From: an uncultured Sphingomonas sp.
GTDB lineage: Bacteria; Pseudomonadota; Alphaproteobacteria; Sphingomonadales; Sphingomonadaceae
Assembly (NCBI RefSeq): GCF_934560975.1
Contig: NZ_CAKTFO010000013.1
Span: 1-64,000, forward strand
Direction of reading: 5' to 3'
Length of the DNA stretch: 64,000 nt
In this document: piece after piece, positions 47,722-56,783 of the stretch
How the letters are laid out: each line of letters opens with the position of its first letter
Position numbering within the stretch: the first letter of the stretch is position 1
Made by a program: the position numbers and the translations under genes
Notes under the pieces: model-generated
What the model was told of the DNA's origin: nothing
Databases searched by the model: none
Seen by the model: only the letters and a program-made list of their open reading frames with translations

Positions 47722-48666
47722 TCAGGTCAGCGTCAGCACGATCTTGCCGCGCACATGGCCTTGTTCCAGCCGCTCATAGCCCTCGCGTACCTGGTCCAGC
47801 GGATAGGTGGCGGACACCACCACGCGGACCTTGCCGGCGTCGATCAGGTCGGCGACCTCGCCCAACTGGACGGCATTGGGTTGCGCCATGTAGCGCGGGG
47901 CGGAACGGGCCTTGTGCTCCGCCGCCTTTCCCGCGTCGGGTTCCTGCAGGGTCGACACCATGATGCCGCCCTCGCGCAACGTCGCCCAGGAGCGGTCCTG
48001 TGTTTCGCCGCCGATCAGGTCGAACACCACGTCCATGTCGGTCGCCACGTCCTCGAACCGTTCGGCCTTGTAGTCGATCGCCCTATCCGCCCCGAGTTCG
48101 CGCACGAAGTCGAGGTCGTCGGTCGAGCAGGTGGCGAAGACGGTCGCGCCCATGGCCTTGGCCAGCTGGACCGCCATGTGGCCGACGCCGCCGGCGCCGC
48201 CATGGATCAGCACCCGCTGACCGGCGGTGAGCCCGCCATGATCGAACAGGCCCTGCCATGCCGTGATCGCGGCGAGCGGCACGGCAGCCGCCTGGATCAG
48301 GTCGATCGACCTGGGCGCGGCCACCAGCTCCACCGCCTTCACGATCACATAATCGGATTGCGCCCCGCGATCTGCGCCGATCAGGGCGAAGACGGGCTCG
48401 CCCTTGCTCAGCATGTAATGGGCGCGCGTGCCCACCGCCTCGATCGTGCCGGCCAGGTCGCGGCCCAGGATGATCGGCAGGTCATCCTCCTGCACGGCCG
48501 GGAACTTGCCCTCGCGGGTCTTATAGTCGACCGGATTGATGCTTGCCGCCGCGACCCTGACCAGCACCTCGTCATCCTGCGGCTGCGGGATGGCGCTGGG
48601 ATCGATCATCAGTGCGTCGGAACCGCCGAACCACGACAGGCGCACGGCCCTGCTTGTTTCCACCAT
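47722..48666 (-). CDS. NADP-dependent quinone-oxidoreductase-like alcohol dehydrogenase family protein
   Basis: A 314-residue zinc-free medium-chain dehydrogenase. The N-terminal GroES-like fold (DEVLVRVAAASINPVDYK, RDLAGTIEAVG) precedes the nucleotide-binding motif HGGAGGVGHMAVQLAKAMGA. Members reduce quinones or enals with NADPH and often protect against reactive carbonyls. Its start lies one base after the upstream YbhB-like stop, so it is the third gene of a small operon. The ATG at 48666 is chosen; the frame extends upstream without support. Confidence 0.87.
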   Translation of the reverse strand: MVETSRAVRLSWFGGSDALMIDPSAIPQPQDDEVLVRVAAASINPVDYKTREGKFPAVQEDDLPIILGRDLAGTIEAVGTRAHYMLSKGEPVFALIGADRGAQSDYVIVKAVELVAAPRSIDLIQAAAVPLAAITAWQGLFDHGGLTAGQRVLIHGGAGGVGHMAVQLAKAMGATVFATCSTDDLDFVRELGADRAIDYKAERFEDVATDMDVVFDLIGGETQDRSWATLREGGIMVSTLQEPDAGKAAEHKARSAPRYMAQPNAVQLGEVADLIDAGKVRVVVSATYPLDQVREGYERLEQGHVRGKIVLTLT

Positions 48667-48667
48667 C

Positions 48668-49129
48668 TCACTCGCCCTTGTTTTCGAAGATGCCGACAAT
48701 CTCGGCCTCGGCCACGACATGGCCGTCCATCGCCCGCAACAGCGCGCGCGGATCGTCGCCGGTCACCACGTCCAGCGTGGGAACGTCCAGGGCGAAGACC
48801 TTGAAATGATAATGGTGCGGCCCGTGCCCAGCCGGCGGTCGGGGACCGCCATAAGCCTGCTCGCCGAAGACGTTGGCGCACAGGGTATAGCGCGACAGAT
48901 CCTGCCCCTCGGCCAGGCCGGGATGCTCCGCCCCGATGTCGCACACGGCCAGGTGCGTGACCGTGCCGGCGGGCGCATCGGGATCCTGCACGATCACCGC
49001 ATAGCCTTCGGTGCCCACCGGCGCGCCGCCCCAGTCCAGTGCCGGCAGGACATTGCCATGCTCCCTGGCGTGGATCGCCGGCATGTCGCCCTGGTCGCTG
49101 AACGATGGGCTGCTGACTTGGAAGGCCAT
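48668..49129 (-). CDS. YbhB/YbcL family (PEBP-like) protein
   Basis: A 153-residue protein of the phosphatidylethanolamine-binding family. It shows PALDWGGAP, VIVQDPDAPAGTVTHLAVCD and the GPHHYHFKVFALD signature of the ligand-binding cleft. No signal peptide is present, so it is cytoplasmic. Its physiological ligand is not known. It lies between a 61-residue protein and an oxidoreductase, with gaps of four bases and one base, consistent with one operon. Confidence 0.88.
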   Translation of the reverse strand: MAFQVSSPSFSDQGDMPAIHAREHGNVLPALDWGGAPVGTEGYAVIVQDPDAPAGTVTHLAVCDIGAEHPGLAEGQDLSRYTLCANVFGEQAYGGPRPPAGHGPHHYHFKVFALDVPTLDVVTGDDPRALLRAMDGHVVAEAEIVGIFENKGE

Positions 49130-49133
49130 GTGG

Positions 49134-49319
49134 TCAATCCTTGGCCGGGATGGGGGCGTCAAGCGCGCGCGCAACCGCCTCCACCTCCGCATCGCTCGGC
49201 GGCTGCGGCAATTCGTTCTCGCCGGGCGCCAGCGCATCGTCGGGGATGCCGGGGCCGGTGCCGGCAATGGTGTCGTTCAGCGGGCGTGCATTGGTGCGGG
49301 GATCGGCGTCGTCGGCCAT
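49134..49319 (-). CDS. Small acidic protein of unknown function
   Basis: A 61-residue polar protein with many Pro, Asp and Ala (LNDTIAGTGPGIPDDALAPG, PSDAEVEAVARALDAP). The C-terminal half could form one helix. It precedes the YbhB-like gene by four bases. The ATG at 49319 has GAGAG upstream; ATG 49334 is an alternative. No known family was recognised. Confidence 0.6.
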   Translation of the reverse strand: MADDADPRTNARPLNDTIAGTGPGIPDDALAPGENELPQPPSDAEVEAVARALDAPIPAKD

Positions 49320-49518
49320 GTCGCTACTCTCCATGTCTGAAGGCTTTCAAGGCGTTCAACGCGGCACCGGAGCATTGGCTTCGCCCTTTCGTGCGCGGAT
49401 CGGACAGGCCGAGGCGGAAAGATGCAGCGTGGCGGTTGCGACCCGGCGGCGCGCAAACTACGTCAAGCGTCTGTTGATCCCGGCTCAGGATGGTCGTCGA
49501 ACATAGCGGAGTAAGTGG

Positions 49519-51153
49519 TTGGAGATTGTTTCCATTGTTCTGGTCCTGCTGCTGGCGGTTGTGGTCAGCGGGGCGATCTCCCGAATATTACCCGTCGGCA
49601 TTCCCGTACCTTTGGTGCAGATCGCGCTCGGCGCGCTGATCGGACTGGCGGCGGACCTGCGTGTGGCGCTCAATCCCGAGCTGTTCCTGCTGGTCTTCCT
49701 GCCACCTTTGCTGTTCCTGGACGGATGGCGCATTCCCAAGGACGAACTGCTGAAGGACGTGCCCACGGTGGTGGAGCTGGCGCTCGGGCTGGTCCTCACC
49801 ACCGTGATCGGGGTCGGCCTGTTTATCGACTGGATGATCCCGGCCATGCCGCTGGCGGTCTGTTTCGCGCTGGCGGCGGTGGTGTCGCCGACCGACCCGA
49901 TCGCCGTGTCGGCCATCGCCGCGCGCGTGCCGATCCCCAAGCGGATGATGCACATTTTGGAGGGCGAGTCCCTGCTGAATGACGCGTCCGGCCTCGTCTG
50001 CCTGCGCTTCGCCATTGCCGCCGCGCTGACCGGCACCTTCTCGCTCGGCCAGGCGAGCCTCGCCTTCGCCTGGCTGGCGCTGGGCGGCATAGCCGTGGGC
50101 GTGGGCGTGACGCTGGCGATCACGCGCGGCAAGGCGTGGGTGTCCGATCGCTGGGGCGAGGACACGGGGTCGCAGGTGCTGATCAGCCTGCTGATCCCGT
50201 TTGCGGCCTATCTGCTGGCGGAGCATGTCCATTGTTCCGGCATCCTGGCGGTGGTCGCGGCGGGCGTTACCATGACCTTTGCCGAAATTTCGCGGCAGGC
50301 CCTTCCCCTCACGCGGATGCGCCGCAATTCGGTGTGGGACACGATCCAGTTCTCGCTCAACGGCATCATCTTCGTGCTGCTGGGCGAGCAGTTGCCCGGT
50401 ATCCTCGCAGTTGCGGGCGAGACGGTGAAGGTGACGGGGCATGTGCGGCCGATCTGGCTGGGCATCTATGTCATGGCGATCGCGGCGATGCTGGGCGCGC
50501 TACGCTTCGGCTGGGTGTGGGTCTCGTTCCGCCTGACGTTGCTGCGACAGGGCGGCGACGTGCCGTTCCGTGGGCCGGACTGGCGCCTGTTCGCGGCCAT
50601 GTCGTTCGCAGGCGTGCGCGGCGCGGTGACGCTGGCCGGCGTGCTGACGATCCCGCTGACCCTGAACGACGGAACGCCGTTTCCCGCCCGCGACCTCGCC
50701 ATCTTCCTGGCGGCGGGGGTAATCATCGTGTCGCTGGCGGCGGCAAGCATCGCCTTGCCCTTGCTGTTGCGCGGCCTGAAGATGCCGCCCGAACCCTCGC
50801 TCCAGGCGGAGGAGGACCAGGTGCGGGTCGCCGCGGCGGAGGCCGCCATCCGCGCGATCGAGCGGACCCATCACGTGCTCGCATCCGGGCGCAGCGATGC
50901 CGACGTCTATGCAGCGGCCGCCTCCCGCATCATGGACGTCTATCGCGACCGGATCGAGCAGCGCAGCCAGGGGGATCGCGACCCGCGCGAGGTGCGCAGC
51001 CGCTATCGCATCGAGCGCGACCTGCGGCTGGCGGGTGTCCGTGCCGAACGCGACGAGATCTTCCGCATGGCGCGCAAGCGGCGGATCGGCAGTGCCCTGG
51101 CGCAGAAGCTGGTGCGCGAATTGGACCTGCTGGAGGTCCGCTACAAGGTTTGA
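49519..51153 (+). CDS. CPA1-family Na+/H+ antiporter
   Basis: A 544-residue exchanger. About twelve membrane segments cover residues ~1-420, including the ion-binding VVSPTDPIAVSAIA and EGESLLNDASGLVCLRFA motifs. A ~120-residue cytoplasmic tail rich in charged helices follows. It swaps Na+ (or K+) for protons across the inner membrane and serves pH and salt tolerance. The start is TTG with GGAG seven bases upstream; no better ATG exists nearby. It is separated from the SDR gene by 175 bases. Confidence 0.88.
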   Translation: MEIVSIVLVLLLAVVVSGAISRILPVGIPVPLVQIALGALIGLAADLRVALNPELFLLVFLPPLLFLDGWRIPKDELLKDVPTVVELALGLVLTTVIGVGLFIDWMIPAMPLAVCFALAAVVSPTDPIAVSAIAARVPIPKRMMHILEGESLLNDASGLVCLRFAIAAALTGTFSLGQASLAFAWLALGGIAVGVGVTLAITRGKAWVSDRWGEDTGSQVLISLLIPFAAYLLAEHVHCSGILAVVAAGVTMTFAEISRQALPLTRMRRNSVWDTIQFSLNGIIFVLLGEQLPGILAVAGETVKVTGHVRPIWLGIYVMAIAAMLGALRFGWVWVSFRLTLLRQGGDVPFRGPDWRLFAAMSFAGVRGAVTLAGVLTIPLTLNDGTPFPARDLAIFLAAGVIIVSLAAASIALPLLLRGLKMPPEPSLQAEEDQVRVAAAEAAIRAIERTHHVLASGRSDADVYAAAASRIMDVYRDRIEQRSQGDRDPREVRSRYRIERDLRLAGVRAERDEIFRMARKRRIGSALAQKLVRELDLLEVRYKV

Positions 51154-51274
51154 CCCCGACGCGCCGGGCATTGTTCCGCCATGGGGCTGTCAGGTCGATC
51201 GGCAATCTTGGTCGAACCGCTCCGGTCGTGCCCCGCCGCATGGCGGCAAAGCCGGCGCGGTGGGCCGGCGAGGG

Positions 51275-51299
51275 GGAACCCGCGACCATGCCGATGGTT
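51275..51299 (+). promoter_or_regulatory. EcfG-like promoter of the SDR gene
   Basis: GGAAC, sixteen bases, GGTT, one mismatch to GGAAC-N16-CGTT. It ends 29 bases before the SDR ATG, a suitable distance for a short leader that includes the ribosome site. Confidence 0.42.
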
Positions 51300-51328
51300 C
51301 GCTTATTAACCTTCTGGAGTTCAACATC

Positions 51329-52126
51329 ATGGCAGGCGAAACCAGGCCGTTCGCAGTGGTGACCGGCGGATCGAACGGCATCGGCTACGAACTTGCGCGG
51401 CAATTCCTCGACAACGGCTACGACGTGCTGATCGCGGCCGAGGATGAAAGCCACCTTGAGGAAGCATCTCGCACGCTGCCGGGCGATGGCGGCGCGATCA
51501 CCACCCATGCCGGCGATCTGTCGACCGAGCAGGGGGTGGACAGCCTCTACCGGGCGATCGCCGGCCGGCAGGTCGATGCCCTGTGCGTCAATGCGGGCGT
51601 GGGGCTCGGCGGTGCGTTCGTCGATACCGACCTGCAACGCGAACTGAAGATGATCGACCTCAACGTCCGTGGCGCGGTGCAGCTGACCAAGCTGGTGCTG
51701 AAGGACATGGTGGCGCGCGACAGCGGCAAATTGCTGTTCACCTCCTCCATCGCGGCGACCATGCCCGACCCGTTCGAGGCGGTCTATGGCGCGACCAAGG
51801 TGTTCCTGCGCTGGTTCGGTGAGGCGCTGCGCAACGAGCTGAAGGACAGCAATGTCGGCGTCACCGTGTTGATGCCGGGGGTCACCGAAACCAACTTCTT
51901 CAACCGCGCCGATATGCTAAACACCCGTGCCGGCGCATCGGAGAGCAAGGACGATCCGGCCGATGTCGCCAAGCAGGCCTTTGCCGCGCTGGCAGCCGAC
52001 AAGCACAAGGTCGTTCCCAATCTGAAGAACAAGGCGATGGCCGGCATTGCCGACGTGACCCCGGCGCCCATCGCCGCGCAGATCCATCGCGGCCTTTCGG
52101 AACCGGGCTCCGCCGACAAGGATTGA
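51329..52126 (+). CDS. Short-chain dehydrogenase/reductase
   Basis: A 265-residue classical SDR. The cofactor motif is TGGSNGIGYELARQF near residue 12, with NAGVGLGG as the NNAG equivalent. The catalytic triad Ser-Tyr-Lys lies in TSSIA and YGATK. Its substrate is unknown. It ends with a polar extension (QIHRGLSEPGSADKD). GGAG stands nine bases before the ATG, and a stress-type promoter is proposed upstream. Confidence 0.87.
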   Translation: MAGETRPFAVVTGGSNGIGYELARQFLDNGYDVLIAAEDESHLEEASRTLPGDGGAITTHAGDLSTEQGVDSLYRAIAGRQVDALCVNAGVGLGGAFVDTDLQRELKMIDLNVRGAVQLTKLVLKDMVARDSGKLLFTSSIAATMPDPFEAVYGATKVFLRWFGEALRNELKDSNVGVTVLMPGVTETNFFNRADMLNTRAGASESKDDPADVAKQAFAALAADKHKVVPNLKNKAMAGIADVTPAPIAAQIHRGLSEPGSADKD

Positions 52127-52265
52127 CGATCCGATCGCGGCGGCCGGCCTGCATGTGCTTTCGCCTTCCGGCGTGGACAAGCGAGGCCGGTCCGCCGCGA
52201 TCGCACATTCCGGTGGCCGCGTCCGTGGCCATCGACGTAGCAACATCCAGAGGATCGTCGCCCAG

Positions 52266-53054
52266 TTGAGCATCGCCCAGTCCACCATCCTGGCCGGTTC
52301 ACTCGGCAGCCTGCTCGCCGGTCTGGCAACCGCGGTCGGGGCACTCCCAATCCTCTTCATCGGACGGCCCACCGACAAGCAGCAGAATTTAATGCTGGGG
52401 TTCGCGGCCGGCGTGATGCTGGCTGCGTCCTTCTTTTCGCTCATCATCCCCGGCTTGGCACAGGCGCAGGCGCAGGGCTGGAGCAAGCCGGGCGCGTCCG
52501 CCCTCGTGGTGGGTGCGATCCTGATCGGCGCGGCGGTGTTGAGCCAACTCAACCACATCGTGCCGCCGCTGGATGAACTGGGCCTCGGACCCAGCGGCAT
52601 CGCCCAGGCGCGCTTCCGCCGCATCTGGCTGTTCGTGGTCGCGATCACGCTCCACAATTTTCCGGAAGGGCTGGCCGTGGGCGTCAGCTTCGGCGGCGGC
52701 AATATCGGGGCCGGCATCAGCACGGCGGTCGGCATCGGTCTGCAGAACATGCCGGAGGGCCTTGCCGTCGCGGGGTCACTGGCAAGCCTCGGTTATTCCC
52801 GCCGCTCCGCCATCGGCTGGGCGCTCGCATCCGGACTGGTGGAGCCCGTCGCGGGCGTGTTCGGGGCGGTGATCGTCACGCTCGCCCAGACCCTGCTGCC
52901 GTGGGGCCTCGGCTTCGCGGCTGGCGCGATGATCTATGTCGTCGCGTCGGAGATCATTCCCGACACGCACAGCCGCCTCCAAGGCAGCCGTGCGAGCCTG
53001 GGGTTGATGGTCGGCCTCGGCCTCATGTTGATGCTGGACACCACCTTGGCCTGA
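52266..53054 (+). CDS. ZIP-family metal transporter
   Basis: A ~262-residue protein with about eight membrane segments. The metal path is marked by ITLHNFPEGLAVGVSF in helix 4 and the equivalent GLQNMPEGLAVAGSL in helix 5, as in ZupT. It takes up zinc or other divalent metals. No good ATG start exists; the TTG at 52266 places the first hydrophobic helix at residue ~5 and is preferred. A GTG at 52155 would add 37 mostly charged residues. Confidence 0.8.
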   Translation: MSIAQSTILAGSLGSLLAGLATAVGALPILFIGRPTDKQQNLMLGFAAGVMLAASFFSLIIPGLAQAQAQGWSKPGASALVVGAILIGAAVLSQLNHIVPPLDELGLGPSGIAQARFRRIWLFVVAITLHNFPEGLAVGVSFGGGNIGAGISTAVGIGLQNMPEGLAVAGSLASLGYSRRSAIGWALASGLVEPVAGVFGAVIVTLAQTLLPWGLGFAAGAMIYVVASEIIPDTHSRLQGSRASLGLMVGLGLMLMLDTTLA

Positions 53055-53065
53055 GGCCGAACCGA

Positions 53066-55342
53066 TCAGGTGATGATCCGAACAGGCACTGCCTTGGCAG
53101 CCGGCGTCTTCGACTCCTCGTCGTGATACCAGAGCGGGATCAGCGGGTTCATTTCCGGATAATATGCGCCGATGCAGCCGCGCGGCAGCAGGAACGACGT
53201 CACCGTCAGCCCGCCGACCTCGCGATGCACGCCGTCGCCGGCATCGCTGGCAAGGCCCACCACCTGACCTTCCTTCAACCCGGCGCGCGCAATCTCGTCC
53301 GGGTGCATCAGCAACACGTCGCGCGTCCCCTCGATCCCGCGCAGCCGGTCCGAATAGCCGTAGATGGTGGTGTTGAACTGGTCATTTGACCGCAGCGTTA
53401 TCAGCCGCCAGCGGCCGTCCGCCTCGTCCACGCCCCAGGCCGTCATCTTCTGCGGCACGGTAAACTGGGCCTTGCCGCTTTCCGTCTTCCACACCCGCTC
53501 CCGCGCCGAATTGCCGCGGTAGAAGCCACCGGGGGTGAAGACGCGCTGGTTGAAGTCGTGGAACTGTTCCGGATAGGTTTCTTCGATAGCGTCGCGCACC
53601 TTGGCGTAATCGCCGGTCCAGGCATCCCAATCGACTTTGGGATTGGGCGGCAGCGTCGCCTTGGCGATGCCGGCGATGATCGCCAGTTCGGACAGCAGAT
53701 GCTTGCTTGCCGGTGTCGCCTTGCCGAGCGATCCGTGGATGCAGGACAGGCTATCTTCCATCGTCACCGCCTGGGGGCCGCTATCCTGCACGTCCTCTTC
53801 CGACCGGCCGAGGCAGGGGAGCAGGTAGGCAACCTTGCCGTTGATCAGGTGGCTGCGATTGAGCTTGGTCGCGATCTGCACGGTCAGGCGCATGTCGGTC
53901 CAAGCTGCCTCCATCTGCTCGCGCTCGGGAATGGCGCGGACGAAATTGCCGCCCAGCCCGATGAACGCCTTCACCTCGCCGGAGACGATCTTCTCGCACG
54001 CCTCCACCGTGTTGAGGCCCTTGTCGCGCGGCGGCTCGAACCCGAACTGCTCGGCCAGTTTGTCGAGCGGGATCAGCTCCGGCTTTTCCGAAATGCCTAC
54101 CGTGCGCTGCCCTTGCACGTTGGAATGGCCGCGCACCGGCGACACGCCCGTGCCGTCGCGGCCGATATTGCCCTTCAGCAGCAGCAGGTTCACGACCATG
54201 GCGACATTGTCGAAGCCGTGGACATGCTGGGTCAGGCCCATGCCGTAGATGCCGATGGTGCGCGGCGCATTGATGTAGATGTCGGCCGCCTGCTCAAGGT
54301 CGGCGCGGGACAAAGCGGATTCCTCCTCGATCTCGTCCCAGCCGGTCGCCTCGACCTTGGCCTTGAACGCTTCAAAGCCGGTCGTATGCTGTTCGATGAA
54401 GTCGACATCCAGGATGTGGCGCTTCTGCTCGGTCCAGCTCTTCTCCTCCATCGCCAGGATGTGCTTGATCATGCCGGTGATCGCGGCGATGTCGCCGCCG
54501 GCCTTCACCTGGAGATAGAGGTCGGAGATCTTGGTCGCCTTGGGCGTCAGCATCTCGACCGGGCTTTGCGGGTTCTTGAACACCTCCAGCCCCTTTTCCT
54601 TGATGGGGTTGAAGGTCACGATCTTGCAGCCGCGCTCCACCGCCTCCTGCAACGGATGCAGGAAGCGCGGGCTGTTGGTGCCGGGATTCTGCCCGAAGAA
54701 GAAGATGGCGTCGCACAGGTGGAAGTCGCTGAGCACGCTGGTGCCGACCGGCGCGCCGATCGTCTTCTTCAGCGCGACCGACGTGGTCTCGTGGCACATG
54801 TTGGAACTGTCGGGCAGGTTGTTGTGCCCATAAAGCCGCGCGAACAAAGCGTAGAGATAGGAGGTTTCCAGGCTCGCCCGCCCCGACGCGTAGAAGACGG
54901 CGGATCCCGGATCGATCGCCTTCAACTCGGCCCCGATCGCCGCAAACGCCTCGTCCCAGGTGCACGGCACATAGGTGTCGCTGTCCCGGTCGTAGCGCAT
55001 CGGCTGGGTCAGCCGGCCCTGCTGTTCCAGGTCATGGTCCTTCCAGCCGCGCAGTTCCGTGACTTTGTGCTCGGCAAAGAATTCGGGCGTGCAGCGGCGC
55101 GTGGTGAGTTCCCACAGGGTCGCCTTGGCGCCGTTTTCGCAGAACTCGAACGCATGGGGCTGGGCCGGCTTGGTCCAGGCGCAGGATACGCACATGAAGC
55201 CGCCGGGCTTGTTCTGGCGCTGAAGCGTGCGCAGCACAGCGGGCGAGTTCCGTTCCCGCAACGCCGTTTCGACAATCCCCCGGACAGACCCCCAGCCGCC
55301 CTCCGCACCGCTATAATGGACCATATCCTTTTCGTCGGCCAT
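53066..55342 (-). CDS. FdhF/YdeP-family molybdopterin oxidoreductase
   Basis: A 758-residue molybdenum enzyme of the formate-dehydrogenase-like YdeP group. The N-terminus has only part of an iron-sulphur pattern (FMCVSCAWTKPAQPHAFEFC). Cofactor-binding blocks include SSNMCHETTSVALKKTIG, FFFGQNPGTNSPRFL, and the C-terminal MopB region with RSNDQFNTTIYGYSDRL. YdeP is linked to acid resistance in enterobacteria, but its electron donor is unclear. AGGAG lies six bases before the ATG. It is divergent from fdhD, which is needed to activate formate dehydrogenases, supporting a joint role. Confidence 0.9.
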   Translation of the reverse strand: MADEKDMVHYSGAEGGWGSVRGIVETALRERNSPAVLRTLQRQNKPGGFMCVSCAWTKPAQPHAFEFCENGAKATLWELTTRRCTPEFFAEHKVTELRGWKDHDLEQQGRLTQPMRYDRDSDTYVPCTWDEAFAAIGAELKAIDPGSAVFYASGRASLETSYLYALFARLYGHNNLPDSSNMCHETTSVALKKTIGAPVGTSVLSDFHLCDAIFFFGQNPGTNSPRFLHPLQEAVERGCKIVTFNPIKEKGLEVFKNPQSPVEMLTPKATKISDLYLQVKAGGDIAAITGMIKHILAMEEKSWTEQKRHILDVDFIEQHTTGFEAFKAKVEATGWDEIEEESALSRADLEQAADIYINAPRTIGIYGMGLTQHVHGFDNVAMVVNLLLLKGNIGRDGTGVSPVRGHSNVQGQRTVGISEKPELIPLDKLAEQFGFEPPRDKGLNTVEACEKIVSGEVKAFIGLGGNFVRAIPEREQMEAAWTDMRLTVQIATKLNRSHLINGKVAYLLPCLGRSEEDVQDSGPQAVTMEDSLSCIHGSLGKATPASKHLLSELAIIAGIAKATLPPNPKVDWDAWTGDYAKVRDAIEETYPEQFHDFNQRVFTPGGFYRGNSARERVWKTESGKAQFTVPQKMTAWGVDEADGRWRLITLRSNDQFNTTIYGYSDRLRGIEGTRDVLLMHPDEIARAGLKEGQVVGLASDAGDGVHREVGGLTVTSFLLPRGCIGAYYPEMNPLIPLWYHDEESKTPAAKAVPVRIIT

Positions 55343-55461
55343 GTGATGCTCCTGTCCGGGCGTAGGATCGCACGGGGGAATGAAGTGTTGAACCCTCTCA
55401 ACGAACGAAACGCGGAATGGCTACGGCCGTAATGTCCCGACGGGAAGTAGAGGGGGCGAAA

Positions 55462-56253
55462 GTGACGAATGGCGGGCAGGCGGCGCGCGAAAGGTCGTTC
55501 GTCCGGGTCGATGCGACCGGTGGGCGGGAGGCGATGCGCCGGCATGTGGCGCGCGAAACGCCGATTGCGATCGAGATCAACGGCCTGGGCTATGCGGTGC
55601 TGATGGCGACGCCCATGCACCTGCGCGATCTCGCGACCGGGTTCCTGCTGGCGGAACGCCTGATCGACGCGGTCGGCGACCTGATCGACGTGGACGAGGT
55701 GGAGGTAGCGCGCGGCGTGCTGCTGCGGGTGACGCTGGCCGCCGACCGGATCGATCGGGTGGCGGAAAGGGTGCGTCACCGTATCTCCGAATCCTCCTGC
55801 GGCCTGTGTGGGATCGAGAATCTGGAGCAGGCGCTTCGCCCGTTGCCGCGTGTCGTGGCCGCCTCCGCCGCGACGGAGGCGGCGATCTTCGCCGCCTTGC
55901 ACGCGATCGAGGCGGAGCAGCGGCTCAACCGTCAGACCGGCGCGGTGCATGCGGCGGCGGTGTGCGCGGCGGACGGCTCGATCCGACTCGTGCGGGAGGA
56001 TGTCGGCCGCCACAATGCGTTCGACAAATTGATCGGGGCGGCTTTGCAAGACGGGCTGGCGTGGGACGGCGGCTTTGCGCTGCTGACCTCGCGCTGCTCC
56101 TACGAACTGGTCGAGAAAGCGGTGCTGGCGGGCTGCCCGATGCTGGCGACCATTTCCGCCCCCACGGACCTGGCGCTGGAACGGGCGGCGGAGGCGGGGC
56201 TGGCGTTGCGGACGCTGGCACGGCGTGACGCCTATCTTGAGGCGGTCGGCTGA
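55462..56253 (+). CDS. fdhD: Formate dehydrogenase accessory sulfurtransferase FdhD
   Basis: A ~263-residue protein that passes sulphur from a cysteine desulfurase to the molybdenum cofactor of formate dehydrogenases. The CxxC centre is in SSCGLCGIENLEQAL. Other signatures are RETPIAIEINGLGYAVLMAT, NRQTGAVHAAAV, REDVGRHNAFDKLIG and TSRCSYELVEKAVLAG. GTG 55462 has AGAGGGGG upstream and is chosen. ATG 55417 would add 15 residues with a poor ribosome site. The stop overlaps mobA (TGATG). Confidence 0.92.
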   Translation: MTNGGQAARERSFVRVDATGGREAMRRHVARETPIAIEINGLGYAVLMATPMHLRDLATGFLLAERLIDAVGDLIDVDEVEVARGVLLRVTLAADRIDRVAERVRHRISESSCGLCGIENLEQALRPLPRVVAASAATEAAIFAALHAIEAEQRLNRQTGAVHAAAVCAADGSIRLVREDVGRHNAFDKLIGAALQDGLAWDGGFALLTSRCSYELVEKAVLAGCPMLATISAPTDLALERAAEAGLALRTLARRDAYLEAVG

Positions 56254-56783
56254 TGCGCGTGCTTGGCGCGATCCTGTGCGGTGGGGCGTCCAGCCGGTTC
56301 GGTTCGGACAAGGCCTTTGCGCGGATCGGCGGGATCGCGCTGGTAGAGCGGGTGCGCGACGCCATCCTGCCGCAGGTCGACGGGCTGGTCAGCTGCGGGC
56401 GGTCGGTGCTCGGGCTGGAAGGGCTGAGCGATCGTCCCTCGCCCGGGCTGGGGCCGCTCGGCGGGTTGAACGCTGCACTCCATTTCGCCGCCACCAGCGG
56501 TTTCGACGCGGTGTTGAGCGTACCGTGCGACGCACCCTTCCTGCCGGACGATCTGCTCCACCGGCTGCGTGGCGGGGTGCCGCATCATGTCGAGCAACTG
56601 CCGGTGATCGGGCTGTGGCCGTCCGCGCTCGCGCCGCTGCTGGATCAGCATCTCGCGGAGGATGCGCGCCGATCGATGCGGGGTTGGGCAGAGCGGGCCG
56701 GGGCTACGCCCGTCCGGCTCGGTCCCATCGCCAACGTCAATGCGCGCGAGGATCTGACCGCGCTGGAGCGGGATAGTGGCTGA
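56253..56783 (+). CDS. mobA: Molybdenum cofactor guanylyltransferase
   Basis: A 176-residue nucleotidyltransferase that adds GMP to molybdopterin, giving the MGD cofactor used by the adjacent oxidoreductase. The GTP-binding motif LCGGASSRFGSDKAFA is at the N-terminus, followed by the GLGPLGGLNAAL loop and the metal-binding SVPCDAPFL. The length is somewhat short for MobA but complete. It overlaps fdhD by one base and moeA by eight, so all three are coupled. Confidence 0.92.
   Translation: MRVLGAILCGGASSRFGSDKAFARIGGIALVERVRDAILPQVDGLVSCGRSVLGLEGLSDRPSPGLGPLGGLNAALHFAATSGFDAVLSVPCDAPFLPDDLLHRLRGGVPHHVEQLPVIGLWPSALAPLLDQHLAEDARRSMRGWAERAGATPVRLGPIANVNAREDLTALERDSG

Noticed and set aside
49340..49380. 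EcfG-type promoter for the YbhB-like operon on the minus strand
   Set aside because: CGTT is present, but the upstream element is GAAGC, two mismatches from GGAAC, too weak to list.
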